A DNA stretch of 64,000 bases from an uncultured Christensenellaceae bacterium. GTDB lineage: Bacteria > Bacillota > Clostridia > Christensenellales > Christensenellaceae. Each line of letters opens with the position of its first letter. The first letter of the stretch is position 1. The stretch covers positions 25,785 to 89,784 of the forward strand of contig CAKTFI010000001.1 of assembly GCA_934555865.1 (NCBI GenBank). The letters run 5' to 3'. Positions 1 to 7,432 of this stretch are shown here, in pieces. A program made the translations under genes and the position numbers. Below the pieces are notes generated by a model, which ran no database searches, had not been told where the DNA came from, and saw only the letters and a list, made by a program, of their open reading frames with translations.

Positions 1-39
1 GGCGGATTGCCAATGCGTCAAGTAACCGGAAATAAGAGA

Positions 40-75
40 AAATCCCCATCGCAAAGGCGGTGGGGATTTTTGCTT
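40..75. terminator. Bidirectional hairpin terminator
   Basis: An AAATCCCC / GGGGATTT stem is followed by a T-run on the plus strand and by TTTTCTCTT on the minus strand. It sits directly behind the stop of the minus-strand kinase gene and most likely ends that transcript. Confidence 0.75.
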
Positions 76-588
76 TTAGAGGGGGCACTCGGTCGGGTAG
101 GCGTCGGTGACGAGCAGGTGCTCGAGCCCGTATTTTTGGCAGGCGGCCAGTGTTTCCGCGTTTTCCTGGATCAGGTCGGTGGGAGAGAGGGCGGAATCGT
201 CCACCCGCTGCTCGATCGTGTTGGCATAGTCGCGGATGGCGTCAAAATGCGCGCGGATGTACCCTTCCGAGAGGATCAGGCAGAAGAAGCGGATGTCGCG
301 GAGGTATTCCTCTGAAAAGTCCTCCTGCCAGGTGAAGGGGATGTAGCAGCCCTCGACGATGAGGTTCTGCCGGTTCTCGATCGCGGTCTTGACGATCTCC
401 CGCACAATCGGCCAGAGATACGCCGTGAGCTTTGCATCGTCCGCCGGTGTCAGAGAAGTCTGACCGCTGCGGATCAACCCCATTTTCAGGTGATCGATGG
501 ACAGATAGGGGAAATGGTACTTTTCAAGCAGCTGCTGCGCCAAGTGGGTCTTTCCCGTGTGGGTGCCGCCGGCAATCAAATAAATCAT
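76..588 (-). CDS. P-loop kinase-like ATP-binding protein
   Basis: Predicted cytosolic nucleotide-binding phosphotransferase of 170 residues. A Walker A loop, GGTHTGKT at residues 7-14, follows the first hydrophobic strand, as in small adenylate-kinase-like and zeta-toxin-like kinases; an LIVEG strand in the middle fits the same fold. The substrate cannot be read from the sequence. The start at 588 is preferred because GGGAG lies about ten bases upstream and the Walker strand begins at once; the frame stays open further upstream but would then run through the divergent EamA promoter. It stands alone, with the terminator at 40-75 behind it. Confidence 0.7.
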   Translation of the reverse strand: MIYLIAGGTHTGKTHLAQQLLEKYHFPYLSIDHLKMGLIRSGQTSLTPADDAKLTAYLWPIVREIVKTAIENRQNLIVEGCYIPFTWQEDFSEEYLRDIRFFCLILSEGYIRAHFDAIRDYANTIEQRVDDSALSPTDLIQENAETLAACQKYGLEHLLVTDAYPTECPL

Positions 589-660
589 GGGTGCACACTC
601 CCTTCGATAGATTACTTTCAGTATACGCCGCGCGCGGGCAAAAGGCAAACGGGAAAAGCC

Positions 661-689
661 TTGCCGAAGCAAAATGGGCAGAGTATAAT
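661..689 (+). promoter_or_regulatory. Sigma-A promoter of the EamA gene
   Basis: TTGCCG at 661-666, a 17-bp spacer and a perfect TATAAT at 684-689. Transcription would begin near 696, leaving a leader of only about 20 bases before the start codon at 719. Confidence 0.7.
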
Positions 690-718
690 GGTGAAAATGT
701 CGAATGGAGAGTAAACAT

Positions 719-1624
719 ATGCAGAAAAAACACATGCGCGGGGACCTGCTCCTGCTCTTGACGGCGGTCATCTGGGGCAGCGCCTTTGTCGCGCAGAGCG
801 TGGGCATGGACTATATCGGCCCGTTTACCTATCAGACGATCCGCTCCTTCCTCGGGGCGATCACGCTTTTGCCGGTGATTTGGGCGGCCAATCGGCGGCA
901 GAAGCGGGCGGGGACCTACCGGCCGATGACGGGGGCGGGAAGGAAACAACTTTGGCTGGCAGGGCTTTGCTGTGGCCTGGCGCTGGGCGTGGCCAGCATG
1001 TTCCAGCAGGTCGGCGTGCAGTACACGACGGTTGGCAAGGCAGGGTTCATCACGGCGATGTATATCCTGATCGTCCCGGTGCTGGGGCTGTTCTTTGGCA
1101 AGAAGGTGCCGCTGCGCACCTGGGGCTGCATCGCGCTTGCGGCGGCGGGGCTATATTTGCTGTGTATGCAGGACAAGCTCTCGCTCTCGATGGGCGACGG
1201 CTTTGTGGGGCTGTGCGCGCTGGGCTTTTCCGTGCATATCCTGGTGGTCGACCACTTCGCGGGCAAGGTGGACGGTCTGCGCCTTTCCTGCATCCAGTTC
1301 TTTGTGGCGGGATTGACCTCGCTCGTGCCCATGCTGCTCTGCGAACGGCCGCTGGATATGGGAAACATCCTCGCGGCCTGGGCGCCGCTCCTCTACGGCG
1401 GGGTGCTGTCCAGCGGGGTGGGATACACCTTGCAGGTGCTGGGGCAGAAGGACACCAAACCGGCGGTGGCCTCGCTTCTTATGAGCCTGGAGTCCGTGTT
1501 CGCCGTGCTGGCGGGGATCGTGCTGCTGCATCAGGTGCCCTCGGCGCGTGAGGCGATCGGGTGCGTGCTGATGTTCGCGGCCATCATCCTGGCACAGCTG
1601 CCGGGCAAGGCGATAGAGGGCTAA
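719..1624 (+). CDS. EamA-family (DMT superfamily) transporter
   Basis: Integral membrane protein of 301 residues made of two tandem EamA units with about ten hydrophobic segments, the usual size for drug/metabolite exporters of this superfamily. The first unit opens with the typical AVIWGSAFV signature and the second has LMSLESVFAVLAG, which matches the conserved second-repeat helix. The substrate is not predictable. The start at 719 is taken because GGAGAG at 706-710 lies eight bases upstream; the in-frame ATG at 704 overlaps that ribosome binding site. It is divergent from the kinase gene and has its own promoter at 661-689. Confidence 0.85.
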   Translation: MQKKHMRGDLLLLLTAVIWGSAFVAQSVGMDYIGPFTYQTIRSFLGAITLLPVIWAANRRQKRAGTYRPMTGAGRKQLWLAGLCCGLALGVASMFQQVGVQYTTVGKAGFITAMYILIVPVLGLFFGKKVPLRTWGCIALAAAGLYLLCMQDKLSLSMGDGFVGLCALGFSVHILVVDHFAGKVDGLRLSCIQFFVAGLTSLVPMLLCERPLDMGNILAAWAPLLYGGVLSSGVGYTLQVLGQKDTKPAVASLLMSLESVFAVLAGIVLLHQVPSAREAIGCVLMFAAIILAQLPGKAIEG

Positions 1625-1898
1625 AACGACACATCCTTCGGGTGAGGGGTGAGGGAAAGCTTTCCGCCTTCTCGCCCGGCGGGTTCTATGCATAGACACA
1701 TCCGCGCGGGGCAAGGAAGGTCGGTGGTAAAAGGCGCACCTGTGCGAAGGGATACTGCCCCCTTCGCCTGTCGCGGAAATGCCGAAGGGTGTTCCCGCAA
1801 AGTTGGCGGGAATTGCCCGTTCCCTCTGCAAGGAGGCGGGAGCAGGGTGCGGCCTCTGAGCGCAGTGCAAGCGGAACATAAAAACACAAAGAAACGCA
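1625..1898. other. Intergenic stretch without a gene, several hairpins
   Basis: GC-rich, no open frame with a ribosome binding site. It holds a GGAAAGCTTTCC palindrome near 1660 and a perfect 7-bp hairpin, TTCCCGC / GCGGGAA, at 1792-1812. It could be a dispersed intergenic repeat or an untranslated structured RNA; the sequence alone does not decide. Confidence 0.3.
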
Positions 1899-1932
1899 CA
1901 AAACCCCCTATCCGACCGGACAGGGGGTTTTT
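1899..1932. terminator. Bidirectional terminator
   Basis: AACCCCCTaTCC / GGACAGGGGGTT stem with TTTTT on the plus side and TTTT on the minus side. It lies 22 bases beyond the stop of the small sodium-pump subunit and probably ends that minus-strand operon as well as plus-strand readthrough. Confidence 0.75.
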
Positions 1933-1953
1933 GCATAGCGAAAGTTTTCGCGA

Positions 1954-2088
1954 TTACTTCTTGGGGGCGAAAGCCTTGCCCAGGAGGATAATGACCGCAT
2001 AGAGGACGAGCATGACGGCGAAGATGCCGACCATGCCGCTCAGCATGATGGTCAGAGAATCCAGGAATGCAGAAAAATTGATGGACAT
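1954..2088 (-). CDS. OadG-like small sodium-pump subunit
   Basis: A 44-residue single-span membrane protein, beginning MSINFSAFLDSL and ending GKAFAPKK. One long hydrophobic helix followed by a basic tail is the pattern of the very small OadG-related subunits that accompany decarboxylase beta subunits. GGAGG stands about eight bases before the start at 2088. It follows the beta subunit gene with a 16-base gap in the same operon. It probably anchors or stabilises the membrane complex. It is much shorter than classical OadG (about 80 residues) and lacks the periplasmic-side tail of that protein. Confidence 0.75.
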   Translation of the reverse strand: MSINFSAFLDSLTIMLSGMVGIFAVMLVLYAVIILLGKAFAPKK

Positions 2089-2104
2089 GTGTTGCCTCCT
2101 TCCC

Positions 2105-3250
2105 TTACAGCCCAAGTGCCGCGCTGACGAGCGTCATGACCAGCCCGCCGGCGATGACCGAACCAACCTGCCCGGCGACATTCGCGCCCGCTGCATGCAT
2201 GAGCAGGAAGTTGCCCGGGTCCTCGTCGCGGCCCATCTTGTGGACGACGCGGGACGCCATTGGGAAGGCGGAAATGCCCGCCGCACCGATCATCGGGTTG
2301 ATCTTGTTCTTGCTGAACAGGTTGAGTAGCTTTGCAAAGAACACGCCGCCGATTGTGTCAAAGATGAAGGAGATGAGGCCCAGCGCGAAGATGAGCAGCG
2401 TCTCCCAGCACAGGAAGGTCTCGGCCTTCATGTTGACCGCAACGGTGATCCCGAGGAAGATGGTGATCAGGTTCGCGAGGACATTCTGCGCCGTTTCGGA
2501 CAGCGAGCGGAGCACACCGCATTCGCGGATCAGGTTGCCGAACATCAAGAAGCCGACCAGCGAGACGGACTTCGGGGCGACGAATCCGGCAATCATGGTG
2601 ACGATGATCGGGAACAGGATGCGCACGGCCGGGGAAATGTCCTTCTGTTCATACTTCATGCGAATCATGCGTTCCTTCTTGGTGGTAATCATCTTGATAA
2701 CCGGCGGCTGGATCATGGGGACGAGCGCCATATACGAATATGCCGCCACGGTGATCGCGGCCGAGTAGTTGGAATGGAAATAGTTCGCCACGAAGATAGA
2801 GGTCGGGCCGTCCGCCGCACCAATGATGCCGATGGAGGCGGCGTCTACCAGCTCAAACCCGAACAGGCGCGCCATACTCAGCGTGAAGAAGATGCCGAAC
2901 TGCGCCGCCGCCCCGAAGAGCAGCATTTTGGGGTTGGAGAGCAGCGGGCCGAAGTCGATCATGGCACCGATGCCAATAAAAAGGAGGAGCGGGAACAGCT
3001 CGTTGGCGATGCCGGCGTCAAACAGGACGCTCAGGGCGCCCTCCTCCGTCCCTTGCGTAATCGCGCCGGACATGGGCAGGTTGACAAGGATGACACCAAA
3101 GCCCATGGGCAACAGCAGCGAGGGCTCCATTTCCTTTTTGATGGCCAAGTAGATGAGAATTGCACCGATAATCCACATGACGGCCATCTGCCAGGTGATG
3201 TTGGTCACATTTTCAAACAATGCGACCATGTTGGTCAAAAATTTTTCCAT
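2105..3250 (-). CDS. Na+-translocating decarboxylase beta subunit
   Basis: Polytopic protein of 381 residues belonging to the OadB/MmdB/GcdB family, which couples decarboxylation of a carboxybiotin intermediate to sodium export. The conserved GAADGPTSIF stretch (around residue 140-150), containing the sodium-binding aspartate, and the late helix with SAFPMASRVVHKMG are present. The family alone does not tell whether the substrate is oxaloacetate, methylmalonyl-CoA or glutaconyl-CoA. Only the small subunit follows; no carboxyltransferase or biotin-carrier gene lies in this window, so these must be supplied from elsewhere. Confidence 0.9.
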   Translation of the reverse strand: MEKFLTNMVALFENVTNITWQMAVMWIIGAILIYLAIKKEMEPSLLLPMGFGVILVNLPMSGAITQGTEEGALSVLFDAGIANELFPLLLFIGIGAMIDFGPLLSNPKMLLFGAAAQFGIFFTLSMARLFGFELVDAASIGIIGAADGPTSIFVANYFHSNYSAAITVAAYSYMALVPMIQPPVIKMITTKKERMIRMKYEQKDISPAVRILFPIIVTMIAGFVAPKSVSLVGFLMFGNLIRECGVLRSLSETAQNVLANLITIFLGITVAVNMKAETFLCWETLLIFALGLISFIFDTIGGVFFAKLLNLFSKNKINPMIGAAGISAFPMASRVVHKMGRDEDPGNFLLMHAAGANVAGQVGSVIAGGLVMTLVSAALGL

Positions 3251-3341
3251 CGTTCAAAATCCTTTGTGTGAAAGTTTTCGTTTCTATTGTAATTCATGCA
3301 CAGAAAATTTACAAGCCGTTTTGCTGGGAAGCGGCGAGGCA

Positions 3342-3370
3342 CAAAAAAGAGGAGGCAGTTGCCTCCTCTC
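3342..3370 (-). terminator. Terminator of the aldolase gene
   Basis: On the minus strand GAGGAGGCA / TGCCTCCTC forms a perfect nine-pair stem with a two-base centre followed by TTTTTT, 13 bases after the aldolase stop. Confidence 0.85.
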
Positions 3371-3382
3371 GGATCGCAAAGA

Positions 3383-4261
3383 TTACTTTTCGATCAGGTC
3401 GACGACCTTGCCGGAAATGCCCTTATCCACCGGCGTCCAAGCCTTGCCCTTGCCGCCGAACAGTTCGATGTAGTAGCCGATCTGTTCCTTGATGCCGGAA
3501 ATGATGGCCGGCCAGATCATGCCTGCGCGCGGCATTTCCTTGACCTTCTTGACAGCAGCCTTAGCCAGGTCGGTGTAGATGTTGACCTTGTTGATGCCCA
3601 GCGTGCAGGCTTTGGCCAGGTTTTCGTCGCCAGAGCCAGAGCCGCCGTGCAGCACGAGCGGGAAGTCCTGTCCAACCGCTTCCTTGATAGCGACGAGACG
3701 CTCAAAGTCGATGTGCGGCGTGCCGACATATTCGCCATGTGCCGTGCCGACGGCGACAGCCAGCATGTCGATGCCCGTTTCTTCGATGTACTTCTTGGCT
3801 TCCTGGGGATCCGTCAATGCCTGCTTGCCGTCTACTGCATAGTTGTCGCCCTGACCAACATGGCCAAGCTCTGCTTCGACGCTAACACCCGTGGCGTGTG
3901 CGACCTTGACGAGTTCCTTGACCTGTGCCACATTGTCCTCATAGGGGAGGCTAGAACGGTCCACCATGATGGAGGTGAAGCCGGCGGCAATCGCGTCAAT
4001 CGCGTGTTCATAGGTTGCGCCGTGGTCCAGGTTGATGGCAACCGGGACATTGGATTTATCCGCCAGAATCGTCAGATAGCTGCCCAGGAACTTGATGTCC
4101 GGCGTCGCGCCGTGCGCGACATCCAGAATGATCGGAGCGTGAAGCTCTTCCGCGATTTCGATGACCGCGCGCGCGTCAAGCTCGCTGCATACATTCGGAG
4201 CAACAACGCCATAGTTTTCCTTGCTTGCGCGATCGAGAATTTCTTTCATAGATACTAACAT
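3383..4261 (-). CDS. fba: Class II fructose-bisphosphate aldolase
   Basis: Zinc-dependent aldolase of 292 residues that cleaves fructose 1,6-bisphosphate (or a related ketose bisphosphate such as tagatose) into two triose phosphates. Metal and catalytic motifs are in order: NLDHG near residue 77, EAELGHVGQ near 130, GTAHG near 175 and LHGGSG near 206. The GatY/KbaY branch shares this pattern, so tagatose-bisphosphate activity cannot be excluded. AGAGGT precedes the start. It is transcribed alone from the promoter at 4341-4369. Confidence 0.9.
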   Translation of the reverse strand: MLVSMKEILDRASKENYGVVAPNVCSELDARAVIEIAEELHAPIILDVAHGATPDIKFLGSYLTILADKSNVPVAINLDHGATYEHAIDAIAAGFTSIMVDRSSLPYEDNVAQVKELVKVAHATGVSVEAELGHVGQGDNYAVDGKQALTDPQEAKKYIEETGIDMLAVAVGTAHGEYVGTPHIDFERLVAIKEAVGQDFPLVLHGGSGSGDENLAKACTLGINKVNIYTDLAKAAVKKVKEMPRAGMIWPAIISGIKEQIGYYIELFGGKGKAWTPVDKGISGKVVDLIEK

Positions 4262-4340
4262 ACGATTTACCTCTTTTCATCCTTTCAAGATAAATATAGG
4301 AAAAAAGGACAGAGCCCTTTCCATTCAACTCAACAAATTC

Positions 4341-4369
4341 ATTATAGCAAACAAACACCCAGGAAACAA
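4341..4369 (-). promoter_or_regulatory. Promoter of the aldolase gene
   Basis: On the minus strand TTGTTT, a 17-bp spacer and TATAAT. The leader to the start codon at 4261 is about 70 bases. Confidence 0.55.
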
Positions 4370-4381
4370 GCAAAAGTTTGC

Positions 4382-4969
4382 TTACCGGGTCGGATATCTG
4401 CTGTAGATCTCGGCCAGTAGCGCGGTGGCCTCCTCGTATTGATTGTTGGCATATTTGAAGAGGTTTGGTTCCTTCGTGATGTAGAAACCGAACTTTTCAT
4501 ACAGTCTGACGGCGCGATGGCTCCAGGTCTGCGTATGCAGATAGATCTTGCGGTCCCCCTCGATCTCGGCCGAGAGCTCCAACAAGCGGCTCAACAGCGC
4601 CTTGCTGAGACCGAGCCCTTGATAGTCCGGCTTGACGGCGACATAGCTCACCCACGGGTCGCGGCGCTTGCCGGAATATTCCCACCAGATGGTCGCGGTG
4701 GCGATCTTTTCGCCTGCCGGGTTCTGGATGAATAGACAGCGGCGCGCGACCTCCTGCGGCGCATAGAGGAAACGGTTTTGGAAATGTACGAGCGCATCCA
4801 CCCCGCGCGGGAATTCCAGGACGGATGCTTCGATTTCCGCCCATTCCTTTTCGTCGCCGGGCGCGAACATCGCGAAAGAATAGCCCTCCGGTAGCGCGTG
4901 CTGCGGGATCGGCGTGCCCGCCGGGCGGCACATCAGGATATTCAGAAACGGAACGCTCTTGTCAAGCAT
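4382..4969 (-). CDS. GNAT-family N-acetyltransferase
   Basis: Cytosolic acetyl-CoA-dependent acetyltransferase of 195 residues with the fold's motif A, VAVKPDYQGLGLSKALL, in the C-terminal half, and a YEKFGF motif B region near the end. The N-terminal 60 residues are extra and may hold the acceptor site. The start at 4969 is chosen because the GGAGG at about 4980 leaves ten bases, whereas the ATG three codons upstream (4978) would have a spacing of one base. The acceptor substrate is unknown. Confidence 0.8.
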   Translation of the reverse strand: MLDKSVPFLNILMCRPAGTPIPQHALPEGYSFAMFAPGDEKEWAEIEASVLEFPRGVDALVHFQNRFLYAPQEVARRCLFIQNPAGEKIATATIWWEYSGKRRDPWVSYVAVKPDYQGLGLSKALLSRLLELSAEIEGDRKIYLHTQTWSHRAVRLYEKFGFYITKEPNLFKYANNQYEEATALLAEIYSRYPTR

Positions 4970-5023
4970 GGCATACATACCTCCAAGGGAATTGAAAGAC
5001 AGCGCTTTCTATCGAAAGGATAA

Positions 5024-5053
5024 ACAAAAAAGCAGCAGGCGAAACCTACTGCT
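5024..5053 (-). terminator. Terminator of the wall hydrolase gene
   Basis: On the minus strand GCAGTAGG / CCTGCTGC with a TTTCG loop followed by TTTTTT, ten bases past the stop. Confidence 0.8.
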
Positions 5054-5061
5054 TTTTGCTG

Positions 5062-6768
5062 TTAGAAGATGCGGTAGGCGCAGATCCAACGGGTATCCCA
5101 ATAGGTGCCGTAGGAGGTGCGTTTGACGACCTTGCCCTTGCTTGTCGAAGCGTCGATCATCATGCTGTTGCTGACGGCGATGCCGACATGCCCCCTAAAG
5201 ACCAGGATGTCGCCCGCCTTGACTTCGCTGCGGCTGTTGATGCGCTGATACTTGCCGCAATTGCGCCATCCGGCCGAGGTCATATAGCCCTGCTTAACGC
5301 CGGCATTGTTGAGGCACCAGTACACAAGGCCGGAGCAGTCGAATTGGTTCGGGCCCTTGGCGCCCAGCACATACTTGCACCCGAGGCGCGATTCCGCCGC
5401 GGCGATGAGCGCCGAGACGCTGCCGGGGCCGGTGTAGCTGTAGCTTCCGCCGCCGGAGGAACTGCCGGAATTGTTGTTCTTGTTGCCGCTGTTATTCTTG
5501 TTCGAATTGTTCTTGTTGCTGTTGTTCTTGTTGCTGTTGTTCTTGTTGGGGCTCGGCGCGGGCGCCTTGACGGCGGAGTCCGAGAACAGCTTGTGGTTGG
5601 TCGATGCGCCGAATTTCCCGTCGGCGGACAGGCCATTGCGCTGCTGGAAGGACTTGAGCGCGGACACCGTGCTTTCCCCGAAATACCCCGTGGCGCTGCG
5701 CAGATAGCCGAGCGCGACCAGGCGTTCCTGGATGCGGGTGACATCGCTGCCGCTGTCGCCCAGGCCGATGCTGTTTGCCTGCACATTGTCCGAGAGCAGG
5801 AGCTCCTTGGTCGCCGTGCCGAGATACCCGTCCGAGATCAGGCCGTTGCGTTCCTGGAAGCGCTTGACGGCGCTTACCGTGTCCTTGCCGTACTTGCCGT
5901 CCGGGGTCGTCGTGAGGTATCCGAGGTCGTACAGACGCTGCTGCAGCGACAGGATCTCGCCGCTCTCCTCGCCGACATAGAAGGCGTAGGCGTTGACATC
6001 CTCGGAGTACAGCGCCTCGCGCGTCTTCTGCCCGATCGTGCCGTCGACGGACAGGGCGTTGCGCTGCTGGAACTTCTTGACGGCGGCGGTCGTCGCCGCG
6101 TCAAAGATGCCGTTGGCTTCCTTCAGGTATCCGAGTTCGACAAGACGCGCCTGCAAATCGGCGACATCGTTACCTTCTGCGCCTTCCGAGACGGCATACG
6201 GCTTTGCCTTGTCCGAAAAAAGTAGGTCGAAGGTCTCGTAATCCGCGACACCTGTCATCTCGAGGCCATGCGTGCGCTGGAAGCGCTTCACCGCCTCGAC
6301 CATCTCGTCGCCGTAGTAATTGGAAGGTTCGTCATCGTCCATATAGGAAAGCGCCATCAGGCGTTCCTGCATCTGCGCGACGACCGGGTTGACAAAGCCG
6401 GGGTCGGCGGAATAGATCTTCGCCGGTTCGGCGGCCTCCACCGCCGCAGCGGACAGCACGCCCGCGCTGTTGATGTGCAGCGAATCGTCCGTCCCCGCGG
6501 AAGCGGAGTGGAAGGGGATGCACAGCGCGATGCACACCGGCGTCATGACGAGCAGCAGGCAGGCTGTGAGCACATAGAGCAGACGGTGCTTGCCGAGGCT
6601 CGCGTAATACTGCGACGCGCTGTGCGCGGCAGACTGCAATGCCTGCGGCGCGGCCCAGGTGTGCACCTTGCAGCCGGAAGCGCGGCCCCGTTTGCCGGAC
6701 AGCTTGGAAAGCCCGGTCGAGACAGCCTGTTTTATGGTGTTGCAAAAGTTTTGAAGTTTCTGTTTCAT
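5062..6768 (-). CDS. Four-repeat peptidoglycan-binding NlpC/P60 endopeptidase
   Basis: Predicted cell-wall hydrolase of 568 residues. After a basic N-terminus comes one membrane helix (about residues 63-86), four peptidoglycan-binding type 1 repeats (roughly 115-390, each with a QERL..LGYL start and an AVKRFQ..NGL core), an Asn/Lys linker built on NKNNS repeats, then a C-terminal NlpC/P60 cysteine peptidase with DCSGLV (catalytic Cys) and GHVGI (catalytic His). It would cut stem-peptide bonds outside the membrane while anchored by the helix. The start at 6768 has only AGAGAG upstream; an ATG 14 codons further up is possible. Confidence 0.9.
   Translation of the reverse strand: MKQKLQNFCNTIKQAVSTGLSKLSGKRGRASGCKVHTWAAPQALQSAAHSASQYYASLGKHRLLYVLTACLLLVMTPVCIALCIPFHSASAGTDDSLHINSAGVLSAAAVEAAEPAKIYSADPGFVNPVVAQMQERLMALSYMDDDEPSNYYGDEMVEAVKRFQRTHGLEMTGVADYETFDLLFSDKAKPYAVSEGAEGNDVADLQARLVELGYLKEANGIFDAATTAAVKKFQQRNALSVDGTIGQKTREALYSEDVNAYAFYVGEESGEILSLQQRLYDLGYLTTTPDGKYGKDTVSAVKRFQERNGLISDGYLGTATKELLLSDNVQANSIGLGDSGSDVTRIQERLVALGYLRSATGYFGESTVSALKSFQQRNGLSADGKFGASTNHKLFSDSAVKAPAPSPNKNNSNKNNSNKNNSNKNNSGNKNNNSGSSSGGGSYSYTGPGSVSALIAAAESRLGCKYVLGAKGPNQFDCSGLVYWCLNNAGVKQGYMTSAGWRNCGKYQRINSRSEVKAGDILVFRGHVGIAVSNSMMIDASTSKGKVVKRTSYGTYWDTRWICAYRIF
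5485..5550 (-). repeat. 15-bp tandem repeats encoding NKNNS
   Basis: A 15-bp unit (TTGTTCTTGTTGCTG on the plus strand) is repeated about four times with few changes and encodes the flexible linker between the binding repeats and the catalytic domain. Copy number is likely to vary by slippage. Confidence 0.7.
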
Positions 6769-6885
6769 ACGCTCTCTGATTTCCTTGATTTGTTGCCAGG
6801 AACAAGGCAATTATACGCCAATCGTGCAAAATTGTATATGCGCGCCCCAAAAAGTTTACATTTTCCGGGCAAACTTCGGTTTTGT

Positions 6886-7293
6886 TCAGAAATTTATGGG
6901 TACGCCGGTCATGTACATGGTGAAGGTACCGGTGGCGAGCAGGGCGCCGTTTTCGGAGGATACCTGCAGGTTGCACACGCAGATCCGCCGCCCGCGGCGC
7001 ACGGGCGTGGCGCGGCCCAGGATCCTCCCGCCCGTGGCCCCGCGCAGGTACTGGATGCTGGCGTCCAGCGTGACGCATTGCTCGCCGTTTGCGGAGGCGC
7101 AGAGCCCGGCGGCGACATCGCAGAGCGAGAAATATGCGCCCCCGTGCAGATGGCCCATATAGTTCTGCTTGTCCGCACCGGCGTCCATCTCCGCCTCGAC
7201 GAGGTCCGGCCGGAGCGTGCGCACCCGGATGCCGAGCGCGCGGCTGAAGGCATCTGTCTTATGAAACTGTTCCAAAAAGGCTTGTGTATCCAT
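6886..7293 (-). CDS. PaaI-type hotdog-fold thioesterase
   Basis: Predicted acyl-CoA thioesterase of 135 residues. The GHLHGGAYFSLCD segment near residue 48 carries the HGG motif of the PaaI/4HBT hotdog family, with an Asp following, and the C-terminal strand ATGTFTMYM is typical. Such proteins hydrolyse aryl- or acyl-CoA and act as multimers in the cytosol. GGGAGG lies nine bases ahead of the start at 7293. No pathway gene is adjacent, so the substrate is open. Confidence 0.85.
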   Translation of the reverse strand: MDTQAFLEQFHKTDAFSRALGIRVRTLRPDLVEAEMDAGADKQNYMGHLHGGAYFSLCDVAAGLCASANGEQCVTLDASIQYLRGATGGRILGRATPVRRGRRICVCNLQVSSENGALLATGTFTMYMTGVPINF

Positions 7294-7392
7294 AGGGAAC
7301 CCTCCCGAAAATTCATTTTTCCCATAAGAATAGCACAGCGGAGGAAAAAAGTAAAATGCAGGGAACTCTTTTTTCGGGGCAGGATATTGTAG

Positions 7393-7398
7393 TATAAT
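7393..7398 (+). promoter_or_regulatory. Probable -10 box of the serine hydrolase gene
   Basis: A perfect TATAAT lies 34 bases before the start codon. The -35 region is T-rich but without a clear hexamer, so only the -10 element is claimed. Confidence 0.4.
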
Positions 7399-7432
7399 AG
7401 GGACGAAAAGAACGCACAGAGGAAAAAACGCG

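Noticed and set aside
3296-4258. Long plus-strand open frame opposite the aldolase gene
   Set aside because: It mirrors a well-conserved aldolase, has no ribosome binding site and its translation fits no family. High-GC third positions keep the opposite strand open.
5485-5550. CRISPR-like short repeats
   Set aside because: The units are contiguous 15-mers inside a coding linker, with no spacers; no CRISPR array or cas gene occurs in the window.
5056-6225. Long plus-strand open frame opposite the NlpC/P60 gene
   Set aside because: Antisense of the peptidoglycan-binding repeats; valine- and alanine-rich artefact.
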